Source: Euptelea pleiosperma (taxonomy: Eukaryota > Streptophyta > Magnoliopsida > Ranunculales > Eupteleaceae). Taken from it: a DNA stretch of 64,000 bases. The stretch covers positions 18,792,435-18,856,434 of the forward strand of contig CM068546.1 in NCBI GenBank assembly GCA_035048495.1, given 5' to 3'. Shown here piece after piece: positions 11,201-25,717 of the stretch (positions within the stretch are counted from its first letter, which is position 1; each line of letters begins with the position of its first letter). The notes beneath the pieces were generated by a model, which saw nothing but the letters and a program-made list of their open reading frames with translations, ran no database searches and was not told the origin of the DNA. A program made the translations under genes and the position numbers.

Positions 11201-14200
11201 AGGCCGAGCTCCTAGCATACCAGTATCCTACAGCAGGTCCAACACATATTTCCTCTGGGAGATGAAGATTCCTTTGCTAGATCTCGCAACTTCTATCCCC
11301 AGAAAGTACTTCAACTTACCCAGATCCTTGATTTCAAATTCCAATGCCAAGAACTCCTTCAATTGGGTAATTTCTGCAGCACAATTACCGGTAACAATGA
11401 TATCATCGACATATACAATCAGAATCGTCACATCTTCCTTATCACGTCTGATGAACAGAGTATGATCAGCTTGGCTCTGACTATACCCCATTCGCTTGAC
11501 TGCCCCACTAAAGCGTTCAAACTACGCTCTTGGAGACTGCTTCAAACCATACAAAGTTTTCTGAAGCTTGCATACTTTCTGTTTATCCCCAGAAAGTTGA
11601 AAGCCAGGAGGCGGCAACATATACACTTCTTCCTTCAAGTCCCCATGAAGAAAAGCATTCTTGACATCAAGTTGAAATAGTGGCCAAGACTGGTTCGCGG
11701 CAAGAGAAAGAATAACCCTGATAGAGTTGAGCTTGGCCACAGGAGCGAATGTCTCCTTGTAGTCTATCCCATAAGTCTGAGAGTAACCTTTCGCCACCAA
11801 TCTTGCTTTGTACCGATCCACTGAACCATCAGGCTTGCATTTCACAGTGTAAACCCATTTGCATCCAACGGGTTTCTTGCCTCTTGGCAAGTCTACCAAC
11901 TCCCAAGTGCTGTTTTTTTCCAACGCATCCATCTCTTCATACATTGCTTCTTTCCACCTGGGATGCTTCAGAGCTTCTGTAACAGATGAAGGAAGAGCAA
12001 CCGAGGACAACGAGGTAACAAAGGATTTGTATGACGGAGATAGATTATCATACGAAACAAAGTTAGCAATCGGATGTTGGGTACAAGATCTTTTTCCCTT
12101 CCTAAGGGCAATAGGAAGGTCAGAGCAACTATCATAAGAAGAGGGAGGAACAGAGTGAGGAGTGAGGTTACCTGGATCCGATGACGATGACTATTGGCCA
12201 TAGAGTTCAGTGGTGATCTGTGTTCCGGGTCGACGCCTTGAGTACACCTGCAGCTCCCCCTGCTGGCTAGTACCCCTATCAATAGTATCAATCACAGTCG
12301 GACTGGGACCACTGTCAGGAGCATCCATAGCCAATGGCAAAGAAACAGAATCAGATGAGACATGCCTTTCCTCACTACTAAGAAGCTCCCCCTGAGGAAA
12401 GGCAAGAGTGAGACCTGAAAAATTAGAGGCCGACTCCAAAAAAGTGACATCCATGGTGATGAACCACTTACGGGAGGGGGGATGGAAACATTTATAGCCT
12501 TTGTGTGTCGAGGAGTACCCCAAAAAAATACACATCAAAGCTTTTGGATCTAGCTTGGTGCGATGCGGACCAAGGATGTGGACATAACACACGCAATCAA
12601 AGACCTTCGGGGGAACCAGAAAAGAAGGACTCGTAGGACGCAGCAAATGGTATGGAGTACAGAACTGGAGAGACCGAGACGGCATACGATTGATGAGGTA
12701 AGCGGCAAGAAGAACTGCATCGGACCAATAGGTTTTAGGAACATAGTGCCACAGCAGAAGTGCACGAGCCACTTCCAACAGGTGTCTATTTTTGCGTTCA
12801 GCAACGCCATTCTGTTGTGGAGTGAAGGCACAAGAATTTTGATGTTCAATGCCATGTTCAGCCAAGTACGACTGCAGACCCCCATACATGTACTCCCCCC
12901 CTTGATCAGATCAGAGAATTTTAATGCATGTCCCAAACTGAGTAAAAACCATTTTGTGAAACTTTTTGAAGATAGAGTAAACTTCATCTTTTGATTTCAT
13001 GACAAATATCCATGTGCAGCGGGAAAAATCATCCACAAAAGAAACAAATATCGATAGCCAAAGAAAGAAGTAACAGGGGATGGCCCCCAAACATTAGTAT
13101 GAACAATGTCAAAAATAGATAAACTTTTATTACCACGAGGGGGAAAAGTAGTGCGACAATGTTTGGACAGCGCACAAATCTCACAATGAAGATCAGACAT
13201 GGACACTGACTTAAACAACTCAGGGAATAACACCCGTAAATAAGGAAATGACACATGCCCTAAACGAGCATGCCAAGACATAAGATGCTCTTTATTGACA
13301 CTATTGCTAAGACTACTAGACTGAAGGGCTGCAGAGGCTGTAGGAGTCGCATCCAAGAGATAGAGACCACCCACTTCACGTCTAGTGCCAATCGTCCTCC
13401 TCGTGGCCAAGTCCTGAAACACACAGTGAGAAGGAAAAAATGTTGCAGAGCAATTAAGGTTCTTTGTAAGAGAACTGACAGATAACAAGTTAGTGGCAAA
13501 TTTGGGAACATGAAGGACTGAAGGTAAAGATAGGCCAGAAGAGAGAGTGACAAGCCATTTCCCCGAGACAGAAGAAAGGGTGCCATCGGCAATGCGGACT
13601 TTATCCGCACCAGAACACACAGAATATGAGGAAAAAGAAGATGACATACCGGTCATATGCTCTGAGGCCCCCGAATCAATGATCCAGGGTGTACCAGTAG
13701 TAGAAGCGGAAGCAGAGACAAGGTTGGCAGAGCTGATGATACCTGATTGTGCGAACGTAGAAGCAGCAGTGGGACCATCCAGTTGGGCCATAAAGCGACG
13801 CAAGTTCTCTATCTCATCTCTAGAGAAGGGTGCTGGGGACGTAGCAGAAGGCTGAGGAGCAGCAGTAGAGGTGAGTGGCGACCCTGGTGTAGAATCCATA
13901 GTTGCACTGTGAGCAGTAGTGAGAGTCCCGGGCAGCTGTGGTGGTCGGCCATGAATTTGGTAGCACCGATCCTTGCTGTGGCCTTTACGACCACACCCCT
14001 CACACACATGTAAGCTCCAACATCGATCCCCGGTGTGGCCTTTCTTGCCACAATGAGCACAAGTAGGTGGAGGACCCCCCTTGGGGCCACTGGTGGCGAC
14101 CGAGGTTTTAGACTTGGGGGCTTTGGAAGTAGACGGGAAGGCAACCAAGGCGGACTTTTCATGGCCGGGAGAAGGAGACATGACCTCTCTGCGGCTGTCA

Positions 14201-17200
14201 TCACTCTGGACATATGCATATACCTGATTGAGGGATGGCAATGTGTCTTTACTAAGCAACTGGACACGTGCTAACTCAAAATCAGCATTCAAGCAGGCAA
14301 GAAACTCATAACTTCGGTTTTGTTCAACCAACTTTCGATATTGCGAGCCATCCTCTGGGCACTTAGGCGTAAAGACCTGATAAAAGTCCAGTTCTTCCCA
14401 CATACCACGGAGCTTTGCAAAATAATCAGCCAAGGGTAAATCACCTTGACGGAGGGAGGCAATACTCTGGCGCAACTGATACACACGAGCGACATTCTGC
14501 TGTTGCGAATGAGTCTGGGCTGCTGCATCCCAGATCTCCTTGGCCGTGGAAAAAATCTTCAAAAAATCACCAAAAATCGAGATCTAGTAGAGAGGAGAGT
14601 TTCAATCCATCATCTCTACCTTGTCCGTACGGCTGATGATGTCAGCCGTACGGCTGGATGACCTCAGCGAGGCTGCACGCAGTGACGACACCTCTAGGGT
14701 TTCTCCAAGCCTCCCACGATCTCGTACGTAAGTCCGGATAAGGATCCAATAACGATTTGCTCTGATACCAAGTAGAAGTTCTTCAGTTCTGCACGTAGAG
14801 GAAAGAGAAGAGAGAAGATGGAGAAGATGGGTTATGTGTGTTAACCCTACACACACCCCAATAAATCTTATTTATATTAATAAGTGTGGGCCCTTACATA
14901 AGTGAAAAAATAAGTACATAGAGACACCAAACAATAGCTAATAACAAAGACATCCTTCAACAGACATCTGGGGTTGAAAATCAAGGATTTCCTCTATTGA
15001 TGAGTGTGTGCTAAAATATGCCTTGCTAAGATGTTCAGATATGACTACCAATTCGGACATTCATACGAGAAACAGGGATACAACTCTTCATTTTTCAAAA
15101 TCCAAGACAAGGTCATTCAATATGTTGATACCGTGCTTAGTTTTTAGCTTTTCAAGCGAAGTATCATTTTTCTTTTGCTTTTTTTGTATCTACATCATGC
15201 CAATTGTAAGAAAACTTCAAATATTGCAAAGTTTTATACAATAATATTTGCTACAATATACTATTTACATATTTTTGTTTACAAAACAAACAAGGAAATT
15301 GTTAGGGGTTAAGAAAAAAACTGTAAGTACAATAGGAATTGAGAAAATAGTAATGTAAAAGTATTCCTGCTGCATTCATATTGTATCATGTCGATACAAG
15401 TACACTAGTACACTGATCATATTATAATATCTGGTGTCATGAGTACCTAGTGCACTGCTATGCTTGTGTGAGTATCATGCTTCATATCATAGCTGATAGC
15501 TAATCAACCCTATTTGGTAAGCTCTCTGTATTGACTAAGTTCATTGTTTTCCATATTATTTCTCTATATTACTTAACTCCATGGTACTTTAGCTCTCTAA
15601 CCAGTAACCACTAAGATATATTTATAAATAGCACGTGTGGGATGCAGCAATAATTATAACTTCTAATATTATTAATACATATTTCTAAAAACCGTTAATT
15701 GATAGCTCAAAACAAAACAATGCAACAGTAACAATAAATGTAAAATACATATTTCACTAAGAAAATGCAACTTATACCTTAGTTTCAATTTGGAATTGGA
15801 CATACAATAATTATTCCACCATGTGATGAACTGGATCACACTTACAAGTTGGAGAACAAGAAAAATCCTATATATACAAAACAAAAACAACACAAGTCGT
15901 TACATTACATCTTCTACATAAGTTCAATAAAGAAACTATTTACCTTTCTTTCTTTGATTATTAAGTAGTAAAAATTCTGTTAGCAAAAGAAAGGAGATAC
16001 AAGAAGGGGAGAAGAAGAAATATCTATCTATTTTAGTCATTACATTCTATTCATCCATTTATCTAATGAATTTTTCCCTCTTTTACATATACCAAGAATA
16101 TGAGAATTTTAGGAGAGGAAAATATAAGCCAAAACATCCTTTTGCAAGTGCAGAAATCAATATCGGTTTTTTTGTAGTCAACCAATAAAGGCCAAGGTTT
16201 ATAATATCGATTCGTATCATTGTCTAGGTAAGCTAAGGGAATGCCGTCTCATTGTCTAGGTAACTTAACATAATGAGACGTTTCGACCGAGACGAAACGA
16301 GACAATGGAAAACATAGTATATATCTTGATAAGATTAAATCATTTTTTTAATGCGTAATTAGGCTAAAAATATATTTTATAGCATTTATGTCTTAAAAAA
16401 GACACATATACCATGAAAACAAAAGCTTTAAAACCAGTTTTAGTTCTTCAATTAGGCTTTTGGCATAAAATGTATGTTATAGTGTGTTTTGTTATTAGGG
16501 GTATTATGGTATTCACATTATGTTATGTACTTAAGTGATATCTTTACACGGACGAGGAGGCTGAACAAGCTTTGTTTGGCTGCCTCTATTTTCTCTTCTC
16601 TCTTCTCTTCTTCTTCTCTAACTTTACACAATCTTAGAGCAACTTTGATACGTGAACAGTACCATAGCCCTAATCTCTTTTTCTTTTCTTATTTTTTCTT
16701 TGTTCTCTCTTGGAAGATCAAGTTGAGGTGATTCAGCCTAGGTTTTTGATCTCCAAGGGTGCCAAATGCTAGGATTTTAATCTAAGGCTTGCGGCAACTA
16801 GGGTTTTGGTTTCTAGGGGTGTCGCATGCTAGAGTTTGTGTTTTAAGGTCATCGCAACATATACGTCTATTGCAAGCCTTGGAGTAAGGTGTTGTTGATG
16901 GATTATGGTGCCAAATGCCCCTGAAGTGGTGATAATGTTGCTATGTTCTTGATGTCGGAGTCCTTAGAGTAATGGTTTGTTGTTGGTTTTTGATATTACA
17001 ACCTCTGAAGTGGTGATTTGATGCTTCTGTAAGGTTAATGTGTCATTTATTTTGGTTAACTTCATCTTCGATGTAGTTGGCTGAGTTATTTGTTTTTGAT
17101 GGCTAATTCTAGCGATGTTAAAACCCCTATTTGGGATGTCAAATGGGGTCGGAGCCCAGATTACATTTGTAAAATCAATTGGTATAAATTATTTGTTATG

Positions 17201-20200
17201 GTCACAATCAATTAAAAATTTTCTGTCGAAGAAGAAATTGAAATATACTACGGATTATCCTCCATCTAAAGGTGATAGTGGGTATGATGATTGGTTGAGT
17301 AAAAATTCCCTAGTGATGACCTAGTTATGGAATAGTATGGAGCAATCCATCTGCATTAATAAATGGACACTGCCAAACAGGTTTGGGATGCAATAAGGAA
17401 ATGTATTTATAGGACCAAAATGTGTCTACAATATATCAATTGTTCAAGACAATGTTCAGTATGAAACCATGTTACAAATCTCTTAGTGAGTAATATAGCA
17501 ATCTATGAGGAATGTGGGAAGAGTTGCAGATATATCAACCTCTTACTACTAATACAAAAAGGCAGAAACGTCAAAGGGAGGAGTTCGGGTTGCCTTGTTT
17601 CTCTGAAGTCTGTATTTTGAGTTTTATTCAATCAAGGGACATATTCTGGCTAGCGAATCCCAACCTAATCTTAACAATGTGTATGCTAGATTGCAAAGAG
17701 CATCTTTAGGACTACCAATTTCAGGAACTAGTATTTCCAAAGAGAATTCAACCCTTCTATATTCTGATGATTGTGGGAGTGATCCTAGCAGTTGTGGTAT
17801 TTTTCTAGTGGTTGTGGTAATTTTTCTAGTGATCATGGGAATTTTTTTGGTGGTCATGGGAACTTATTTGGTTGTCATGGTAATTTTTCTAGTGGCCATG
17901 GTGGTGGCAAAGGTAAGCAATGAAAGTTTACATATTGTGGTCCAACTGGTCATACTGTTGATTGGTGTTAGAATAAGTGAGGCAAACTAGGATGGACAAA
18001 TCAGGCATCCAAGAATGTGTAACAAACTACTAAAGAGAGTCTGTCACAAGCTTCATCTACAGTTAGTTATGATGTGAAGAATTCTGACTCTGCATCTGTT
18101 TCTTATGATGAGTATAATCTTCTACTCTGAATATTCACTCTCTCGTCTCTATCTACTGGCCCATACAATTCTATTGGCACTTTGGATAATTTAAGTACTT
18201 CTATATGCCTTCTTACTTAACAATCCTCTTCATGGGTCATTGACTCAAGAACTTCTAAATACATGTATTACCTATCATCTGGTTTTTCTAGTTTTCATTC
18301 ATCAAATTCTATGGTTATTCATGTTAATGGGTCTACATATAAAATTGTTGGTAGAGGTGATGTTCACCCTACATCTTCTCTTCCACTGTCATTTGTTCTT
18401 TACATTCTTAATTTCCTTTTAATCATGTCTATCAACAAATTAAGTCTCTTCAATGTTCAATAACCTTTTCTCCTTCTTCTTGTGTTTTCCAAGACCTCAT
18501 AATGAAGGTGATTGGTGGGGGGCATGAGTGCAATGACCTGTATTATCTTGATAAGGATCCTAGAACTGGTGTAGTTGCCCGTCATTTGATCATGTCTCCC
18601 TATTAGTGGCATTGTCTTTTGGGTCATCCATTTCTTCTGAAGTTGAGACAGTTAATTAAGTATTACTATTAGAGTGTGAAACTTGGAGTAGCTAGTTCAA
18701 CGGCACCACCTCAAAGAAATTCCAGTGATTAGGTGGCTCGAATATAAAAAGAATGTTCTAAGTTGCTAAAAAATCTGCAATCAATAAGTCTTTCATCTTC
18801 CTCCACTACTACTTTTGCCAATTTAGGTAACACTTGTTTAACCTCGTTTAGCAAGTCTCCTTGGGTTATTGACTTAGGAGCTTCCGACCATATGGCAGGT
18901 AGTTCCAATTTATTTTCTATTCTTGGTAGTTTCTCATGCAATTTGTTTTTTCCTCTAGCCAATGGTACCCAATCCAAAGTCAATGGACTTGATTCTATTG
19001 ATCTTGGTACACCCTTATCTTTATCTTTTGTTTTGTATGATCCCAATTTTCCTTTCAATCTTATGTTTATGAGTAAAATTAGGATCTAGATATGAAGAGA
19101 AAGATTGGTGAGATTGGTGGTGGACATAAGTGAGGTCTCTACTACCTGGAACCGTGACCTAATGGATCTACAATGAATGCTATTACTTCTCCTCTCTTGT
19201 GGAATTGTCAGTTAGGTCATCCGTCGTTGAATAATTTACATAGTTTAGTTCAATCTTTGTCATTTCTTTCCTCTTTAGAGTGTGAGATATGTGAATTAAG
19301 TAGACACCACCGTGTTACTTTTATACCACGTTCCAAGGGCCATTGGTCAAGTCCTTTTGAGTTAGTTCATTCTGATGTACGAGGCCCTGCGAAGGTACCT
19401 AGTTTATTTGGTTTTCAATATTTCGTCACTTTTGTGAATAACTTCTCACGTCTAACTAGGATTTATTTATTGAAAGATTGTTCTAAAATATTTTATATTT
19501 AAATATTTTCATGCTAAAGTCTTTACTCAATTTAATGTCTATATTTGTGTTTTGCATTCTGATAATGTTGTTGAGTATAGTTTTGCTCTATTTGGAAACT
19601 TTCTTGATAGTCTTGGCATTGAAAACCAAACATCTTGTAGTCACACTTTCAACAAAACGGGGTAGCCGAAAGAAAAAATAGACATGTCCTTGATGTAGCT
19701 CGGGCTTTGTTGGTCCAAATGAATGTGCCTAAAATATTTTGGGGGTGATGTTGTTCTTAATGCATGTTACCTCATCAATAGAACGTCATCTTCTATTTTG
19801 AATGGGAATTCTCCCTTCAACTCCTTGTTTAAAAGATGATTATTTTTTCTTACCTCCTAGGATATTTGGGTCTGTATGCTTTGTTCATAAGCTTGGGAGA
19901 GAGAATGATAAACTTGATGCCCGAGCCATAAAATGCATTTTTCTAGGTTATTCTAGGACACAAAAAGGTTATCGGTTTTATAGTCCTGCCTTGAAGAAAA
20001 CATTTGTGTATACCGATGTTACCTTCTTCGAGGCTACTCCATTTTACTATGTTGAAGGAATTCAGTTTCAAGATCCTACTTTTATTCTGTGTGCACTCCC
20101 TCTTGTGTTGTTCCTCCAATTGTTCCAACTCCTCCCATTAAACCATTGTAGGTGTATACTTGGAGAGATCAGCAGGAAAGTAATGATCCACCTCCTTAGG

Positions 20201-23200
20201 ATCCTCTTACATCAGCCTTGTCGTCTCAAGATCCAGTTGCTTTCGTTCCTTCCTCATCAGCCTTGCCATCTTAGGATTCAGTTGTTCCCTACTTCCCCAA
20301 GAGACTGATAGTAACCTTCCCATTGCTCTTCGGAAAGGTAAACGTGTCTATGATGAACATCTCATTTCAAATTTTCGTATCCTTTGATCGTCTCACTCCT
20401 AGTTTCCAGCATTTTGCTTTTTCCTTGTCCTTTCTTCATGTTCCATACAATGAAGCCAGTCTCTCTCTTGATGGAAGAAAGCTATAGAAGATGATACGAC
20501 ATCCCTCCAGTTGAATGATACATGGGACCTTACCATTTTACCTCCTGGGAAGCATGTTGTGGGTTGTCGTAAGGTCTAAATTGTGAAGTAGAACCCTGAT
20601 GGTTTACTTGAATGTCTAAAAAGCCGTTTGGTAACCAAGGAATATACTCAAACTTATGACATCCACTATTATCAGACTTTCTCCCTTGTGGCTAAGTTGA
20701 ATTCTGTTTGTGTGATCATATCTTCGCAGTTGATATATTGTAGTCATTGTTTTAGTTCGATGCAAAAATGCTTTTTTGCATGGTGACCTGTCTAAGGAAG
20801 TGTCAACCTCCTGGTTTTGTTGCTTAGTGGGAGTCAACTAAGGCTTGTAGGTTGAAAAAGTCTATTTATCTATTTATGGATCAAACAATAACCTAGAGCC
20901 CGGTTTGATAAGTTTAGCCAAATTATGGTTGTTCATGGGATGAGAATGAGTAAGGCAGACCATTCTGTATTCTTCAGACAAGGGGCAAGTGGTATTGTTA
21001 TTCTTGTGGTTTATGTGGACGACGATGTTGTCACGAGCAGTGATATAATGGGCATTGAGGTTCTAAAAAGTCATCTTCAGAAGTATTTCCACACCAAGAA
21101 TTTGGGTCAGCTTCACTTGGGCATTGAGGTCACGATATCCAAAATTGGAATCAACTTGTCGCAAAGGAAATATGTTACAGATTTTTTGACAATAGGATTG
21201 TTAGGAGCTAAGCTGGTTGACACTCCTATGGATCTGAATTGTTGATCAAGGAGGAGTCTTAAGTGATCCTGAGGGGTATTGGAAATTGATTCGGAAGCTT
21301 ATTTACTTGACAATCACACGTCCTGACTTATTTAATGTTGTCAGTGTCAGTCAGTTCATGCATTCCCCTAGAGCTTCGCATATGGAAGTCGTAGTCAGAA
21401 TTCTCAAGTACTAAAGGGAGCTCTTGGACATGGTATTCTACAAGATAAATGGTCACCTAAATGTTGAGGGGTATACAGATGCAACCTGGGCTGGAACTCC
21501 TTCAGATAGGAGATCTACTACAGGGTATTGTACGTTTGTGGGTGGAAATATCGTAATTTGGAAAAGTAAGAAACAGTGTTGTCAGATCTACTGCTGAAGC
21601 GGAGTATCGTGCTATGGCTCACACTATTTGTGAGCCCATGTGGTTGAAGAGTCTATTGCGTGAGTTCGAAGTGCCATTCAAAGAGCCTATCAAACTCTAT
21701 TGCGATAATCAGGCTGCTATTCACACTAGTAATCCGGTATTCCACGAACGAACAAAGCATATATAAGTTGATTTTCACTTTATTCTGGAGAAGGTGTCGA
21801 GTAATGATATTTTTACGCCGTATGTATCCTCTCAAAATCAGCTTGCTGACATCTTCACCAAGGCATTCGACATCAGCACTACAAACATAATTTGTTTCAA
21901 ACTAGGCATGAATGATAACTATGCTCCAACTTGAGGGGGACTGTTAGTCTATTTATTTAGTATATATGTGTGTAGAGGCATTTTTGTCTTTTCTTATTAT
22001 TGGCTCTTGGGAGTTGGGAGCCATACTTGTAATGTGTGTGCCAAACAAAAGTGAATACGAGCAATTTAGAGGAGATTGTGACTCTTAACGAAGTGCACTT
22101 TCTTTCCCCTCTTTCTGCTGCATAATCTCTTCTTTTCTTCTTCACTCTTTTCTCCTCTTCTTCACTTCTCTTTTCTTTATTTTCCTCCTTTGTTGTTAGT
22201 ATGCTGAAACCCAAGATAAATCTACAGCCATTACATCAATTAAAAGAAAAGAATGCCTCCCTTTATGGGGATTTGGAGGAGGTGGTGTATATGATGATGT
22301 CACCTAGATTCAAATGTGATGGTAGTGAGAATCAAATTTCTAAACTGAAGAAATCTTTGTATCAGTTTAAACAGTCCCCCCAGGCTTGGTTTTTGAGAGA
22401 TTCAAAGATGCAGTTGAGAAAGTTGGGTACAATCAGAGTCAAGCTGATCACACCTTGTCTATCAAGACAAAGCAAGACAGAACCACAACCCTCATAGTGT
22501 ATGTGGATGATATAGTAGTTACAGGTAATCATCTTGATGAAGTGCAACAGTTAAAGGAATATCTGCGAACAGATTAAAGATCTCGGTCCCTTGAAGTACT
22601 TTCTTGAAAATTGGAATTGAGGTTGTTCGATCAAAGAAAGCGATTTTATTTACCAGAGCAATAATGTGAAATCATGATGCCAAACCAACTAATACACAAA
22701 TCGAACAAAATCATTGGCTAAATAATGTGGATGGAAATCCTTTTGCTAATGTATGCAGGTTTCAAAGACTGGTTGGTGGGCTAATTTACATATCTCTTAT
22801 GCATCCTGGCATTGCGTATGTGGTTAGTGTAATTAGTCAATTTATGCATGGACCTCGAACATCACAGCTTGAAGCAGCACACAAAGTTCTTAGGTATCTC
22901 AAAGCCTCACCAGGCAAAGGTTTACCATTTGGAAGGCATGGCCACCTAAGAGTGGAGGCACACTGATCCAGATTGGGCTTGTTCAGTTACTGATCAACGG
23001 TATACATCCAATTGTTGAACCTTTATTGGTGGTAACTTTATTTCTTAAAGGAGAAAAAATAATCACTTGTGGCCTAATCGAGTGTCGAAGTAGAATATAA
23101 ATCTATGGAACATGAAGTTTGTGAATTATTGTGACTGCAAATTATGTTGGGAGAGCTTGGGGTCAAAGTTCAAGAGCCAATGAGTTTGTATTGTGATAAT

Positions 23201-25675
23201 AAGGCTATCATCAACATTGCACATAATCTAGTCTAACATGATAGACTAAGCACATTTATATTGATAAACACTTCATTGAGGAGAAACTAAAGCTTGGTCA
23301 AAATTGCAGACCTTATGCAAACACAAGTTGTTGATGAATTGACTAAGGGTGTTACTAAGGTTTGTCTGGAAAACATGTTAGTCAAGTTGGGCATGATAGA
23401 TATCTTTGCATCAACTTGAAGGGGAGTATTGAATGTCTTATATTTTGCTTATATATTGTAATGTTGGGTACCAGGGGCATTCCTGGTATTTCTCCTCATT
23501 TTATTAATATATACTACAACATGGGAAATCGTGCAATAGAACACACACGATTTCCCTTCCCCAATCCATCTTCTCTTCTTCTTTTCCTCTTGTTCTCTTT
23601 CTCTTCTCTAAATCTACACCTTTTCTCTCCCTATTAATTGAAACCTAGGTATTTCCTAGCTATGTAAGTGATAACAGATATAATATACTCTAAGCATGTT
23701 GGCATATACATATAATTGTTCATGTTCTAATTTACTAGAAATACAAGTATTATATTACAATATATATATAAAATAATTGCAGGAACTTAGTCCTCAATAG
23801 TTTGTACTATATAAGCAAGTGTTTCACATTATTTAAGGTGTATGTAGTCAATGCGATATGATTATAATCATGTATATGTGTAATTATACTTGCTTTTTGT
23901 TATTCTCTTAGATTATGCATCAACATGTAAGTAATAGAACATTATGGTCTTCATTTAAACACTCCATACGGTTGTTTATTGTAGTTTGTGATAAGTATAA
24001 TCATTGTGTTGTCAATTCCAGAACAACCCTGGGTATTTATGTAATATCTATTGTGATGATAGTCGTGGACTTGGAGAGCAGGACTCGGCGTTTCTGATAA
24101 AGGCTTTGGGACGATCCTTAATGCGTAGTGGGGACTTTAGATCGTGGACTTGTGCAAACTCCTGGAATCCCACTTAGACTTGTTTGGAATCCCCCGGCCT
24201 ATTATATGGAACCCCAACTTGCTGGAACCCTAAGTAGACCATATGAGCAGAGGGGTCGACCAGTCTTCGAGAAAGGGCGACAGGTGGGAAATGACCACCA
24301 GTCGACCGGTCTGATAGGTCAGTCAACCGGTCTTGAGTTTCCTCGAATCACGAGCTTTCCCCATCCCCTTCCATCTACTATAGATACTCCCTCCCCCTAC
24401 CCTTCATACTCACCAATTCACTTAGCCTTCTCTCTTGAGTTCTTCATCTCCAAAAGCAATTTGTTTGAGTTCTCCTTGCCTTCTTTGGTGCTTCTCTTAG
24501 TTAGCCTTTGTGGGAGATTTGTTTTGGTGACTTGCCATCTTCGGTTCCAAAGACAATTCTAGTAGTTGGTCTGAGCTGCTTGACGGGGTGGCTGCTAGGC
24601 TTTGCGCTTCAACAACATCGAAGCTTCGTTCCTCTCAGTTCTCGATTGGGAGGTAACTTTGTTTGTCGAGAGCCTTCTTTCTAAAAACGCTCTCCATTTT
24701 GGAATACTCCATCTCTATACTTTGTTTTCCTGCTTAAGTCAAGATTAGTCTTGACTGAGCTAGAGTTTGGTTGCGACCTTACTCTGTTCTATCGATTGTA
24801 ATCGAGACCCGGTCTGTTACCCTGTAGTCAGTGTAAGTTTCTTATGTGATTGAATTAAAAAGGTGATAGTTCGTTGGAGCTTTTTGAGAGTGGATGTAGG
24901 TGTCGCGACACCGAACCACTATACTTCTCTGTGTTGTGGATTGTTTGCCTCTATTTTTCTTGTGTTATTTTTTCACTTGATTTTATATTGGCATGCCCTC
25001 CATTATATTTAACTTCCCATATAGTGGATTTTTGTTGCTCTTGTGCTGGGAGAGCTCTCATGTGATTTGTGTGCACTTAATTATTGACAGATTTTTCAAT
25101 TATCAAGTAGTTTATTTCCCAGATATATCCCTTAGTTAAAGTATTAGTAGGGGCATTATTCATAATTTAGGATTAAGGGAATTAAGTAAGATAATGAGTG
25201 TCTCGAGAGTCAATATCACTCGAAAATAATACTCCCTCTTTCTTTTTGGCCAAGAAGTTTAACATTTTATCATAGCCCTGTAATTTGTGAGATTGGTCAA
25301 GAAGTCAAGAGTTTAAACACATTGACAACATTGTAGAAGGTCAAAAAAAAATTGTCATTATTTTTTTCTCGTATTTCTTAACCTTGGGATACATGTTGGG
25401 CCATAATGGCCTAACATGAGGTTTCAGGTCTCAATCGCTCAAAATTTATGGTGACTTTATTTTTTGTTTCTAACGATACTGATATTTTTGAACATTGACA
25501 ATCCTCTTGTTTGGAAAAGAAAAATTAGTGAAAATATGTACTGTCCTAGGAAACATCTCCAGCAACTAAAAGTACGTCGTTACACATTGATAAAATGTAT
25601 TCAAGAAATCCATAGGATATATATATATTGTTGTCAAAAATGTTGTATGAAATTGTTGTCCCCCGATCCTGACCC

Positions 25676-25717
<42 letters not shown>

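Larger units (their letters stand above)
10276..14962 (-). mobile_element. Complete young Ty1/Copia retrotransposon
   Basis: 4687-bp element bounded by a perfect 5-bp target duplication GACAT (10271-10275 and 14963-14967). Both LTRs are 192 bp and differ at about three positions, so the insertion is recent. Minus-strand order: LTR, tRNA-iMet primer site, gag with two zinc knuckles, protease, integrase, reverse transcriptase, RNase H, purine tract, LTR. This is the Copia order. It lies within SERINC intron 5 in the same orientation as the gene. It is now dead: gag lacks its N-terminus, pol has a frameshift and several in-frame stops, and the first integrase Asp is Asn. Confidence 0.95.

Noticed and set aside
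25225..25400. Stowaway-type MITE suggested by ACTCCCTCTTTC
   Set aside because: No matching inverted terminus or TA duplication on the other side.
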